From the NCBI GenBank assembly GCA_029212615.1, contig JARGPJ010000001.1:434001-498000 (forward strand): 64,000 nt of DNA. Reading direction: 5' to 3'. The notes below the pieces were generated by a model, which was not told the origin of the DNA, did not search any database, and saw only the letters and a program-made list of their open reading frames with translations. Positions 36,912 through 45,886 of this stretch are shown in pieces (within the stretch, counting starts at the first letter, position 1; each line of letters starts with the position of its first letter). This DNA is from Verrucomicrobiales bacterium. Lineage in GTDB: Bacteria > Verrucomicrobiota > Verrucomicrobiia > Verrucomicrobiales > DEV007. The position numbers were made by a program, and so were the translations under genes.

Positions 36912-37888
36912 GGGGGGAACTCCAGAAATAAAACCCCGGCGCGACGCCGCGCATGCACATCGTTCGGCAGATTAACCTTCGCAGGGCGTTCATCGCTGAG
37001 CAATAATTCAGCAAGCCGTGAAACCTCGGCGCCCCCACAATCGGGAACGCCGCTCTCACGCAACCAGCGCAAGAGAATCCGGTCACGACGTCCCGGCGCC
37101 ATCGCGCGCAGGACAGAGACGTCGACTCCATTTTCCTTCGCAGGAATCCCGCCTTCCTCTCCTGCCATCCAGGCTTCGTTGATCCTCGCCCGCTCCGCAG
37201 CCCGGAGAATCGATCCTCTCACATCGCGCTCAAAGACCTCGCCCAACACCGGCATGAGCGTGTTCCGCACCCGGTTGCGCAAAGCAAAATCATCGAAATT
37301 GGATTCGTCCTCCCGAAAAGAAATTTCATTTTCAGAAGCATAAGTTTCCAATTCCTCCCGGGTCACCGAAAGGAGAGGTCGAAAAATATTCAGTGCCGTC
37401 CCGTCGATTTCACGGCTCGATTTAACATCCATTCCGGAAAGGCCCCGTTCGCCGCTTCCGCGGAAAAGATTCATGAGAATCGTTTCGACCTGATCATCGG
37501 CATGATGAGCCGTCACCAGATTCGGGCATTGACGCCGCGCGGCAATCGCGGCGAGAGCCGCATATCGAAGGTCCCGGGCCGCCGCCTCAATCGAAGACTT
37601 TTGATCTACCACCGCCGAGCGCACATCGACCGTTTCCCCTTCAAAATCAACACCTTGCTCCGCCGCCGCCGCCGCAACAAAGGCCGCGTCGAGATCTGAT
37701 TCACGACCGCGCAGCTGATGATTCACGTGACATACGGTCAAGGCCCTGTAGCCGGCATTTTTCAAAAAGTGCAGCAAAACCATCGAATCAAGCCCGCCCG
37801 AAACCGCAATGAGCCAGGGCTCTGACTTCGGCATCAGAGGCTCCAAAGAAGCAGCAAACGCTTCATTCATCCGGATTTTGGCGGCCAT
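36908..37888 (-). CDS. tilS: tRNA(Ile)-lysidine synthase
   Basis: 326-residue ATP-dependent enzyme that modifies the AUA-reading tRNA-Ile wobble cytidine to lysidine. The PP-loop is SGGLDSMVLLHFL, followed by HVNHQLRG, TAHHADDQVET and NLFRGSGERGLSGM. It is short and lacks the long C-terminal domain of E. coli TilS. ATG 37888 is preferred over GTG 37906. It is convergent with maf with overlapping stops and divergent from typA, with an inverted repeat (37909-37939) just upstream. Confidence 0.95.
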   Translation of the reverse strand: MAAKIRMNEAFAASLEPLMPKSEPWLIAVSGGLDSMVLLHFLKNAGYRALTVCHVNHQLRGRESDLDAAFVAAAAAEQGVDFEGETVDVRSAVVDQKSSIEAAARDLRYAALAAIAARRQCPNLVTAHHADDQVETILMNLFRGSGERGLSGMDVKSSREIDGTALNIFRPLLSVTREELETYASENEISFREDESNFDDFALRNRVRNTLMPVLGEVFERDVRGSILRAAERARINEAWMAGEEGGIPAKENGVDVSVLRAMAPGRRDRILLRWLRESGVPDCGGAEVSRLAELLLSDERPAKVNLPNDVHARRRAGVLFLEFPP

Positions 37889-37908
37889 GGGTTGATAAAA
37901 CTTCACTC

Positions 37909-37939
37909 AACAGGGTTGAATCGCGGAGTCAACCCTGTT
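37909..37939. repeat. AACAGGGTTGA inverted repeat, 9-nt spacer
   Basis: Perfect 11-bp arms AACAGGGTTGA and TCAACCCTGTT, separated by 9 nt, lie in the divergent interval between tilS and typA. The same AACCCTGTT core occurs in other intergenic regions of this window (39865-39897, 47674-47702, 60013-60045). A terminator is unlikely between divergent genes; an operator or dispersed repeat is more plausible. Confidence 0.6.
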
Positions 37940-37998
37940 CAATTCGACATCGTTTCCCTGCTTGCATTCCGGCATTTCGAGTGGTCATTCCCGCCGAT

Positions 37999-39834
37999 AT
38001 GTCAGACACCGCTATTACTCCGGATCGCATCCGCAACATCGCCATCATCGCTCACGTTGATCATGGCAAAACCACGCTCGTGGACGAGATGCTCAAACAG
38101 GCCGGATCCTTCCGCGAAAACCAGGCCGTCGACGAACGCGCGATGGACTCAATGGATCAGGAACGCGAACGCGGCATCACGATCAAAGCAAAGAACACCT
38201 CTGTCCGCTGGGGCGAGAATCTCGTGAACATCGTCGACACTCCCGGCCACGCCGACTTCGGTGGCGAAGTGGAGCGAATCATGAAAATGGTCGACGGCGT
38301 CATGCTGGTCGTCGATGCCTACGAAGGCCCGCAGGCGCAGACTCGTTTCGTCCTCAAGAAAGCACTCGCCGCAGGACTGACGCCAATCGTGTTCGTGAAC
38401 AAGATCGACCGCCCCAATGCGGAGCCGCTTGAAATGCACGACCGCGTGCTTGAACTCTTCCTCGAGCTCGAAGCCAGTGAAGAGCAGTTCGAAGCCCCTT
38501 TCCTCTACGGCAGTGCCAAGAACGGCTACGCTTCAAAAACCCCGGATCAGAATGCTCCGGACATGATTCCCCTTTTCGAAGCGATCATGGAGAACATCCC
38601 CGCACCGGATGTCGATCTCGATGCAGACTTTAAAATGCTTGTTTCCAATATCGACTGGTCAGACTACGTCGGTCGAATCGCGATTGGAAAAATTCTCTCC
38701 GGTCGCGTCAAGCTCGGCGACACCGTCTGGCGCCTCATGAAGGACCAGAAGCCGCAGCGCGCCAAGATCAGCAAAATCTTTGAATACAGCGCCCTCGCAA
38801 CCCGTGAGGTTGATGACGCAGTTGCCGGAAACATTGTCGGCCTCTCAGGATTCGAAGACGTCGATATCAGCGAAACGATTGCGCAGGATCAGGATTCCGA
38901 GCCCCTTCCATTCGTCGACATCGATCCACCCACCGTCATGATGTCTTTCGCGGTGAACGACGGACCCTTCGCCGGACTCGAAGGAGATCGTGTTACTTCC
39001 CGTGAAATTCGCGACCGCCTCATTCGTGAAGGCCGCACCAATGTCTCCATCAAAGTCGAAGAAACCGACGCTGCCGGCGTTTTCAAGGTAAGTGCCCGGG
39101 GAGCCATGCAAGTGGCCGTCGTCGTCGAGCAAATGCGCCGCGAAGGATACGAAGTCCTCGTTTCCCGCCCGACGGTGATCAAAAAGGAAATCAACGGTAA
39201 AGCGCATGAGCCGTTTGAAACGCTCTACCTCGAAGTTCCCGACGAAGCAGTCGGTGGCTGCATGCAAAGCCTTGCGACCCGTAAGGGCAAGGTTGAGGCG
39301 ATGAATGCCAAAAACGGCCGCACCAACATGGAGATCGACATTCCGACCCGTGGCCTTATCGGATTCGAATTTGAACTGCTCAACCTGACAAGCGGTGAAG
39401 GCATTATGTCGCACCTCTTCAAAGAGTATCGACCTGACTCAGGAGACATCCGGACACGCCAGACGGGAACTCTCGTCTCCATGGAAAAAGGAGAGGCAAT
39501 GACCTACTCACTGCTCAACATCGAGACCCGGGGCAAACTTTTCGTCGGCCCCGGCGATCAGGTTTATGAAGGCATGATCATCGGAGAGAACCCGAGAACA
39601 GACGACCTTCCCGTGAACCCGACCAAGGCAAAGCAGCTCACAAACCACCGCGCCTCAGGCAGCGACAAGACCGTGACGCTGACTCCTGCGCTCCGCTTTT
39701 CACTCGAGCGTGCCATCGAATACATCGCCCCCGATGAACTCGTTGAAGCAACACCGCAAAACATTCGCCTTCGCAAACGCATCCTCGACAGCAATGCCCG
39801 GAAGCGAGCCGCGAAAAAGGGCGAGGACAGCTGA
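37999..39834 (+). CDS. typA: Ribosome-associated translational GTPase TypA/BipA
   Basis: 611-residue GTPase acting on the ribosome. G1 is AHVDHGKTT, the switch-region [17 protein letters not shown]3 [15 protein letters not shown]4 NKIDRP. The domains homologous to EF-G follow, and the TypA-specific C-terminal domain begins near residue 480 (DIRTRQTG). ATG 37999 (MSDTAITP) is preferred; an upstream GTG exists at 37981. Two inverted repeats of the AACAGGGTT family flank the gene. Confidence 0.97.
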   Translation: MSDTAITPDRIRNIAIIAHVDHGKTTLVDEMLKQAGSFRENQAVDERAMDSMDQERERGITIKAKNTSVRWGENLVNIVDTPGHADFGGEVERIMKMVDGVMLVVDAYEGPQAQTRFVLKKALAAGLTPIVFVNKIDRPNAEPLEMHDRVLELFLELEASEEQFEAPFLYGSAKNGYASKTPDQNAPDMIPLFEAIMENIPAPDVDLDADFKMLVSNIDWSDYVGRIAIGKILSGRVKLGDTVWRLMKDQKPQRAKISKIFEYSALATREVDDAVAGNIVGLSGFEDVDISETIAQDQDSEPLPFVDIDPPTVMMSFAVNDGPFAGLEGDRVTSREIRDRLIREGRTNVSIKVEETDAAGVFKVSARGAMQVAVVVEQMRREGYEVLVSRPTVIKKEINGKAHEPFETLYLEVPDEAVGGCMQSLATRKGKVEAMNAKNGRTNMEIDIPTRGLIGFEFELLNLTSGEGIMSHLFKEYRPDSGDIRTRQTGTLVSMEKGEAMTYSLLNIETRGKLFVGPGDQVYEGMIIGENPRTDDLPVNPTKAKQLTNHRASGSDKTVTLTPALRFSLERAIEYIAPDELVEATPQNIRLRKRILDSNARKRAAKKGEDS

Positions 39835-39864
39835 GCGAAGCCTCTCCCGCGGCCGATTTCTCAA

Positions 39865-39897
39865 CTGAACAGGGTTTCCTCACGTAACCCTGTTCAG
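39865..39897. repeat. CTGAACAGGGTT inverted repeat, 9-nt spacer
   Basis: Perfect 12-bp arms CTGAACAGGGTT and AACCCTGTTCAG with a 9-nt spacer, ending 2 bp before the ATG of the next gene and 30 bp after the typA stop. It shares its core and its spacer length with the repeat at 37909-37939. It could act as a terminator for typA, but no T-run follows. Confidence 0.6.
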
Positions 39898-39899
39898 AT

Positions 39900-40163
39900 A
39901 TGAGTACCCCCACCACAGAAGAAGTCGTCAAAGAAATGACAGGACACATCTCCCAGTTCAAGGAGATGTCTCACCGTGCCAAGCTTCGAATCGAAAAGCT
40001 GGCCCAGCTCTCACTGGTCATCGAAGATGACCTGAAGCAGAAAGAATACGCTGATCGTGTCAGCGAACTTTTCGGCATTGCCGCCTCATTCGAAGAGAAG
40101 CTGGACTCGCTCATTCACGACTACGAGATTGAGCGAAACCGCATTCAGAACGAAGAGCTCTAA
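39900..40163 (+). CDS. Small coiled-coil-like protein of unknown function
   Basis: 87-residue, highly charged, probably all-helical protein with two long helical stretches (EEVVKEMTGHISQFKEMSHRAKLRIEKLAQL and RVSELFGIAASFEEKLDSLIHDYEIERNRIQ). No membrane segment, Cys or motif is present. I do not recognise its family. It is downstream of typA, and its start is 2 bp after an inverted repeat. It is convergent with the aspartase fusion gene, 8 bp apart. Coding is supported by its unbroken frame and amphipathic helices. Confidence 0.6.
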   Translation: MSTPTTEEVVKEMTGHISQFKEMSHRAKLRIEKLAQLSLVIEDDLKQKEYADRVSELFGIAASFEEKLDSLIHDYEIERNRIQNEEL

Positions 40164-40170
40164 CGCATCC

Positions 40171-42033
40171 TTACTCGCTTAAAAGCGGGTTCGCCATTTT
40201 TTCAGGTCCCAGCAAATCATCCAGCTGCACCTTGGAGATCCAGCCTTTCTCGAGGACGAGGTCGTAGACACTTGCACCCGTCGCCAATGCCTCTTTCGCG
40301 ATCGAAGCAGACTTTTCGTAGCCGAGAACTGGATTCAAGGCCGTCACAATTCCGATGGAATTCCTGACGTAATCTGCGCATTTTTCACGGTTTGCGGTGA
40401 TCCCGCTAACACAACGGCTGGAGAGAACAATTGCTGCATTCTTCAGCAACATGAGACTGCTCAGAAGATTGTAAGTCATGATCGGCTCCGCCATGTTCAG
40501 CTCGAACTCGCTCGCCTCAGCCGCCATCGAAACGGTGAGATCGGAACCGATAATCTGGTAACAGATCTGATTCACCACTTCAGGGATTACCGGATTCACC
40601 TTTCCCGGCATGATCGATGATCCTGGCTGCATCGGCGGAAGATTAATTTCACCCAGCCCGCATCGTGGTCCTGAAGACCCCCATCGCAGATCATTACAAA
40701 TTTTTGAGATCTGGATGGCAGTCACTTTGAGGCCACTACTCATCTCCGCGAAGTCTCCCGCATCCTGCGTCGCCTCAACGAGGTTGTGAGCAAGTTTCAC
40801 GTGAAGGCCGCTGAATTCGTTCAGCTTGCGAGTGCACAGCTCGGCATAGCCCTTTGGACTGTTAAGACCTGTCCCGATAGCCGTAGCGCCCATATTCACA
40901 ATAAGGAGCTCCTCCGAGATACGCTCAAGGCGACGAATTCCGTCGTTCACCATGACGGCATAGGCGGCAAACTCCTGCCCAAGCGTCATCGGAACCGCAT
41001 CCTGATTCTCGGTCCGTCCCATTTTAATCACGTCGGAGAACTCTTCCGCTTTCTCAGCAAAAGCCTTCTTCAAAACTTTTAAGGCGGAAACGGTCTCGTG
41101 AGTGGAAGCGACCACTGCGATTTTCACCGCCGTCGGGTAGGCATCATTCGTCGATTGAGAGCAGTTCACATGATCATTGGGATGACAGTACTGATACTCA
41201 CCCTTCCGGTGCCCCATGATCTCCAGAGCAACGTTCGCAATGACTTCGTTTGCGTTCATGTTAGAAGAAGTCCCGGCTCCTCCCTGTACCATATCGACCG
41301 CAAAGTGTTCGTGAAATTCGCCCGCAAGAATACGATCACAAGCTGCGCAAATGACTTCCGCAATCTTGGGATCAAGCACTCCGAGAATAGAATTCGCGGT
41401 CGCGGCGGCCTTTTTAACAAAGGCAAAGGCGTTCACAAGATGCTGATAGTGGGAAAGCTTTACACCGGAGAAGGTGAAATTTTCCATCGCCCGCACCGTT
41501 TGAACGCCGTAGTAATGTGCATTCGATACCTCGCGGTCTCCCAACGAATCATGCTCACGCCGGTAGTCGGTAATGTCGCTGCGCTGATGTTCGGAATGCA
41601 ACAGCATCTCCGTTGTTTCCCTCAGGCGCGCACTGGTGCGGCGGGCGGCACGGCGCACAATGTGGTAATAGATTTCAGCCTTTTCCTCCTTAAACCGATC
41701 GATTGCCTCCTTCGGAATCGCCCAGACATGAACCTCCTCCAGGGCAAGGCCGGATACGCTGTGATCAAGATCATCGATGAACAAAGATTCCCCGATCACC
41801 GCCCCTTCACTGAGACAGGCAATCGTGACATTCCGGCCCGCGAGACCTCTCTGAAGATTGATCTTCCCCTCAAGGACGATCCCGAACCAGCGCCGGGGGG
41901 CTGACTCGTGAAACAGGTAATCCCCCTGAGGGAACACTTTCTCATTCCCCAAGGCGGCGAAATTTTCCAATTCCTCATAGGACACTTCCATGTCACCGGC
42001 AACGCGTTCGATGACTTCTCTCGTGATTTTCAT
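40171..42033 (-). CDS. cNMP-binding domain fused to aspartate ammonia-lyase
   Basis: 620-residue fusion. Residues about 20-130 are a cyclic nucleotide-binding beta-roll (FPQGDYLFHESAPRRWFGIVLEGKINL, then GAVIGESLFIDDLDHS). Residues about 145-620 are a full aspartase/fumarase-superfamily enzyme with the SS-loop signature GSSIMPGKVNP at about 471-481, and AGTSSNMNANEVIANVA and NDHVNCSQSTNDAYP. It should interconvert aspartate and fumarate plus ammonia; the N-terminal domain may give control by cAMP, cGMP or another ligand. ATG 42033 (MKITREV) avoids a longer hydrophobic leader. Aspartase is preferred to fumarase, but the two are hard to separate by eye. Confidence 0.9.
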   Translation of the reverse strand: MKITREVIERVAGDMEVSYEELENFAALGNEKVFPQGDYLFHESAPRRWFGIVLEGKINLQRGLAGRNVTIACLSEGAVIGESLFIDDLDHSVSGLALEEVHVWAIPKEAIDRFKEEKAEIYYHIVRRAARRTSARLRETTEMLLHSEHQRSDITDYRREHDSLGDREVSNAHYYGVQTVRAMENFTFSGVKLSHYQHLVNAFAFVKKAAATANSILGVLDPKIAEVICAACDRILAGEFHEHFAVDMVQGGAGTSSNMNANEVIANVALEIMGHRKGEYQYCHPNDHVNCSQSTNDAYPTAVKIAVVASTHETVSALKVLKKAFAEKAEEFSDVIKMGRTENQDAVPMTLGQEFAAYAVMVNDGIRRLERISEELLIVNMGATAIGTGLNSPKGYAELCTRKLNEFSGLHVKLAHNLVEATQDAGDFAEMSSGLKVTAIQISKICNDLRWGSSGPRCGLGEINLPPMQPGSSIMPGKVNPVIPEVVNQICYQIIGSDLTVSMAAEASEFELNMAEPIMTYNLLSSLMLLKNAAIVLSSRCVSGITANREKCADYVRNSIGIVTALNPVLGYEKSASIAKEALATGASVYDLVLEKGWISKVQLDDLLGPEKMANPLLSE

Positions 42034-42170
42034 GGATTGGCAGGGGGTTAGGGACAGGGGGAACCGGAAGAGTATGGACGATTTCACCACGGTTCCGAGT
42101 CATTTTTCCGCAGGATCTTTTTTCTTATGCGCCGTTGCTTAGATCCCTATCTTTCGCTAAATCCTAGCCT

Positions 42171-43241
42171 ATGGGAAAAACGGGATACGATTACGCACCG
42201 TCGTCGAAAACACTGCCCCCGGTCGTGAAACCGGGTGAATTTGTGTTCTCGGTCACAGGACTGGACCACGGTCACATCTTTGGTCAGACCAACGGTCTCA
42301 TCGATGCCGGAGCCACCCTCAAGTACGTTTACGATCCGGATCCGGAAAAGCTCGATGATTTCATGGAGCGATACCCTGACGCGACCCGCGCAGATTCCCT
42401 GGAACAGATCCTGAACGACGACGAAACGATTTGTGTGGCCTCTGCCTGCATCCCCTGCGATCGCGGCCCCCTCGGCGTGAAAGTTATCGAAGCCGGAAAG
42501 CACTACTTCACGGACAAATCCCCCTTCACCACGCTCGACCAGCTCGAGGAGGCGAAGAAAGCCGTCGCCGCTTCCGGCAAGCGCTACATGGTCTACTACT
42601 CCGAACGCCTCCACAACGAGTCCTCGATGAAAGCGACCGAGCTGATTCAAAGCGGAGCGATAGGCCGGGTCCTGCAAGTCATCAACCTAGCTCCGCACCG
42701 CATGTCAAAAGATGCCCGGCCTGACTGGTTTTTCGAAAAAGAGAAATACGGCGGCATCCTCACCGATATCGGATCACATCAGTTCGAACAATTTCTCGCT
42801 TTCACCGGAGCAAAAGACGGAGCGGTCAATTTTGCCCGCGTCGAAAATTTCACCGCACCTGACAAGCCCGGCCTCGAGGATTTTGGAGAATGCTCTCTCA
42901 CGATGGACACAGGTGCCTCCTGCTATTGCCGCATCGACTGGCTCACACCCGATGGGCTTCGTGTCTGGGGTGACGGACGCGTCTTTGTCGTCGGCACCAG
43001 TGGCACCATCGAAATCCGGAAATACATCGCCCTCGCCCGCCAGGAACCCGGAAACAAGCTCTTCCTCGTGAACGGCGAAGAAGAGCAGGAAATCGATTGC
43101 GACGGATCGACCGGTTTTCCCTTCTTCGGTGAAATGATTCTCGATCTCCTCAACGGCACCGAGAAAGCGATGACGCAGGATCACATCTTCAAGTCCGCCG
43201 AACTATCCATGGTCGCCCAGGAAATGGCCGACGCCGGCTGA
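42171..43241 (+). CDS. Gfo/Idh/MocA-family oxidoreductase
   Basis: 356-residue NAD(P)-dependent oxidoreductase. The Rossmann region is FVFSVTGLDHGHIFGQTNGLIDAGATLKYVYDP-like, with the substrate-side motif GKHYFTDKSPF (E/D-K-P equivalent) and the C-terminal GGILTDIGSHQFEQFLAF segment. Such enzymes act on sugars, inositols or amino sugars. No signal peptide is seen, so it is cytoplasmic. It is a stand-alone gene, convergent with the acyltransferase/ligase gene. The substrate is unknown. Confidence 0.85.
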   Translation: MGKTGYDYAPSSKTLPPVVKPGEFVFSVTGLDHGHIFGQTNGLIDAGATLKYVYDPDPEKLDDFMERYPDATRADSLEQILNDDETICVASACIPCDRGPLGVKVIEAGKHYFTDKSPFTTLDQLEEAKKAVAASGKRYMVYYSERLHNESSMKATELIQSGAIGRVLQVINLAPHRMSKDARPDWFFEKEKYGGILTDIGSHQFEQFLAFTGAKDGAVNFARVENFTAPDKPGLEDFGECSLTMDTGASCYCRIDWLTPDGLRVWGDGRVFVVGTSGTIEIRKYIALARQEPGNKLFLVNGEEEQEIDCDGSTGFPFFGEMILDLLNGTEKAMTQDHIFKSAELSMVAQEMADAG

Positions 43242-43267
43242 CTTGCAAAACAATACGGGAAGGAACC

Positions 43268-45418
43268 TCAGCCGCCTCCACCGCCCTTCGCCATCACCTC
43301 ACAGTTCTTGATATCGAGCTTTCCGCTCGCGAGAATAGGGATGGCTTCTACGTCGACGATTTTCTTAGGCACCCAGAGCGCCGGAATGCCCTCTCCAGTG
43401 AGCTTCCCCCTCAGTTCGTGAAGATCAATCTCCGGATCGGAGCTGAGGAGAATAAGTGCTTCACCCTTCGCTTCGTCAGGCACGCCGACGATCGCAATTT
43501 TTCTTTCGTCATCGGTAGTGCCAAGCGCCTTGTTGATGTGATCTTCGACAGTCTCGTGCGGCACCATCTCCCCCCCGATTTTGGAAAAACGGGATAGACG
43601 CCCTTCGATGTAGAGGAATCCATCTTCATCAATGCGCCCGATGTCACCGGTCATGAACCAGCCGTTCTGAATGACCTCAGCGGTCTTCTCCGGCTCATTG
43701 AGATAGCCTTCAAAGATATTCGCGCCCTTCAACCAGATCATACCGGAGGAATGCACCGGCAATGGTTCCTGCGTATCAGGATCTTTAATTTTCACCGCGA
43801 TACCGGGGATGAACAACCCGACCGACCCGTAGCGATGGTTCGGAACCTCAGGCACTCCGTCATCGAATTTTTCATCCGGCAGATTAAAGTTTGTCACCGG
43901 AGAGGTTTCCGTCAGTCCGTAACCTTCTAGGACAGGCTTTCCAAACCGTGACTCAAAACTCTCCGCCACCTTCTTCGGCAACTTCTCAGCCCCCGTCACG
44001 ACGAGTTTAACACTCTCAAGTTGCTCCTTCTTTGCGCGGCGAAGATAACCCCGGAGAAAAGTGGGGGTAGCCAGAAGCAGACTGACTTGATGTTTCTCGA
44101 TCAATTCAGCGAGCTTCGCCGTTTCGAGTGGACTTGGGTAAGTCACGACACTAACCCCTTCAATCATGGGGTACCACATCGTCACCGTGCAGCCGAAACT
44201 ATGGAAAAGTGGAAGGCAGCCGAGAACTTTGTCCGTCGACTTCAGATCAACCCGTGAACCGAACTGATTCACATTGGCCAGCATATTACGATGGGAAAGA
44301 ACCACCCCCTTCGGCTCTCCCGAACTACCGCTGGTAAACAGGAGAACGGCCTCCTCTGCGCCGCCCTTTTTCGGAACGCCGAGAAGAGTGGCCAGCATCG
44401 ACGGAGAGAAGATCTTCGACAGGCCCAGCCAGACAACAATCTTTGCCTTTACCGCAGGAAGGACGCGGTCGAGCAGAATCAGCTCCCGGTTTGGAGGCCA
44501 GTTGAACGAACTCATCTTTCGGACGAACGGATCGGCCGTGATAAATTTATCCAGATCCGCCTGCCGGATACTGGACTCGACCGCTTTGTCTCCCGCGGTG
44601 AAATTCAAATTAACGGGCACCCTGCCGGCGAGGAGAACCGCCACATTTGCAATAATCCCCCCTTTGCCGGGCGGAAGAATGATGCCGACTCTCTTTTTCG
44701 ACGTTTCTTTCTTAACAATCTTCGAAAGAACAATCGCCGCGGCGAGAAGCTTATCGAATCGGAGCTCCCCCCCGTCAAAACCGTCGATGTATTTATTTGT
44801 CGTCCCGTTTTTCTTAAGCCCCTTTAGAATTTCGTAAGCGAGATGACTCCGTAGAAGCGGCCTCTCCGCAAAAGCTTTTTCCGAGGCGATAAGAAGATTC
44901 TCCGTAAAATTTGCAAGATTTGCGGCCTCACGTTGCAAAAGGGATCCGAAAGAAAGAACGATCCGCTCCACGCTCTGGCGATCTTCCACACTCAGGGCCG
45001 AGTCTTCCGGATGATCGACAAAAAGGGGCAACACCGGGGCACCCGCACTCGTCAAAAATTGCAGAATTTTCGAGGGAACTTGCACCACCTGTGCCGCGCG
45101 CACATGTGAGACGCCCGGAATGAACACGACAATACTTCCGTCAGCGAGGCACTGATGAAGTTCCTTTTTAAAGATATCTCTCGAAGCCTCATCAGAGGAA
45201 AACTCCATCGCCTCGACATCCACCTTGTCGAGATGCGCCTGCAGCAAAGGATCGTAGTCGAGACCGCGCTCGATGAGGTAAACCAACTTGCGACCTTCCA
45301 GCAACTTCTCCAGATGAAGGAGATCTTCAAAGGAAAGCCGGTTAGTGACCACAAGGACACCATCATCCGGGATGTTCTCCACCCCGTGGAGTTCGAGTTT
45401 GTCGCTTTCTCTGGCCAT
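43268..45418 (-). CDS. Acyltransferase-like / AMP-dependent acyl ligase fusion (Aas-like), acyltransferase site altered
   Basis: 716-residue protein resembling 2-acyl-glycerophosphoethanolamine acyltransferase/acyl-ACP synthetase. Residues about 1-200 form a PlsC-like domain, but its HX4D motif reads NRLSFED, so the catalytic His is Arg27 and the Asp is present (Asp32). Residues about 210-716 are an AMP-forming ligase with LLFTSGSSGEPKG, LEGYGLTETSPV, MTGDIGRIDEDG and GKLDIKN. The ligase half looks fully functional. It may activate fatty acids or another acid, while acyl transfer may be lost or need other residues. ATG 45418 is favoured; the frame has an alternative Met two codons upstream. 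Confidence 0.85.
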   Translation of the reverse strand: MARESDKLELHGVENIPDDGVLVVTNRLSFEDLLHLEKLLEGRKLVYLIERGLDYDPLLQAHLDKVDVEAMEFSSDEASRDIFKKELHQCLADGSIVVFIPGVSHVRAAQVVQVPSKILQFLTSAGAPVLPLFVDHPEDSALSVEDRQSVERIVLSFGSLLQREAANLANFTENLLIASEKAFAERPLLRSHLAYEILKGLKKNGTTNKYIDGFDGGELRFDKLLAAAIVLSKIVKKETSKKRVGIILPPGKGGIIANVAVLLAGRVPVNLNFTAGDKAVESSIRQADLDKFITADPFVRKMSSFNWPPNRELILLDRVLPAVKAKIVVWLGLSKIFSPSMLATLLGVPKKGGAEEAVLLFTSGSSGEPKGVVLSHRNMLANVNQFGSRVDLKSTDKVLGCLPLFHSFGCTVTMWYPMIEGVSVVTYPSPLETAKLAELIEKHQVSLLLATPTFLRGYLRRAKKEQLESVKLVVTGAEKLPKKVAESFESRFGKPVLEGYGLTETSPVTNFNLPDEKFDDGVPEVPNHRYGSVGLFIPGIAVKIKDPDTQEPLPVHSSGMIWLKGANIFEGYLNEPEKTAEVIQNGWFMTGDIGRIDEDGFLYIEGRLSRFSKIGGEMVPHETVEDHINKALGTTDDERKIAIVGVPDEAKGEALILLSSDPEIDLHELRGKLTGEGIPALWVPKKIVDVEAIPILASGKLDIKNCEVMAKGGGGG

Positions 45419-45571
45419 GATCACAAATTGTCGCGTGTTTTTATCGGAATTCGACCAGTTTAGCCATTTTACCCTTCAAAAACAGTCTCCTTTTCCCTTA
45501 AGTGACTGGCTCAATCACGGATTCGCTACCTTGCGCGATCTGGGCTAACGGAACCCCCTTTAAAAAACTTC

Positions 45572-45838
45572 ATGGCTGACGATCAAACTACTTCCAACCG
45601 TGCCTACTGGCGCGCCAACCTGAAATGGGTCGGAATTCTCATGACGATCTGGTTTGTGGTGTCCTATGGATGCGGCATTCTTTTTGTGAATCAACTCAAT
45701 CAGATCGAACTTGGCGGGTTTAAGCTTGGTTTCTGGTTTGCTCAACAGGGAAGTATCTATGTTTTTGTCATTCTTATCGCCGTCTACGTCAAAGTCATGA
45801 ACGGACTTGATCACAAATACGGCGCGAAGAAATCCTGA
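45572..45838 (+). CDS. DUF4212 small subunit of a sodium/substrate symporter
   Basis: 88-residue membrane protein with two segments and the family's typical YWRANLKWVGILMTIWFVVSYG opening. It is the small subunit that pairs with VC_2705-type sodium:solute symporters. It is 48 bp upstream of that symporter on the same strand, a conserved arrangement. It is essential for the activity of the large subunit in known pairs; the substrate is often acetate or a related short acid. Confidence 0.92.
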   Translation: MADDQTTSNRAYWRANLKWVGILMTIWFVVSYGCGILFVNQLNQIELGGFKLGFWFAQQGSIYVFVILIAVYVKVMNGLDHKYGAKKS

Positions 45839-45886
45839 TACCGATTCGCTACTCTTTCCCTTTCCTGCTTTTCTCTACTTTCCAAA

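Noticed and set aside
37981..37998. GTG at 37981 as typA start, and GTG at 37906 as tilS start
   Set aside because: ATG starts at 37999 and 37888 give the usual family N-termini; the longer forms add unrelated residues.
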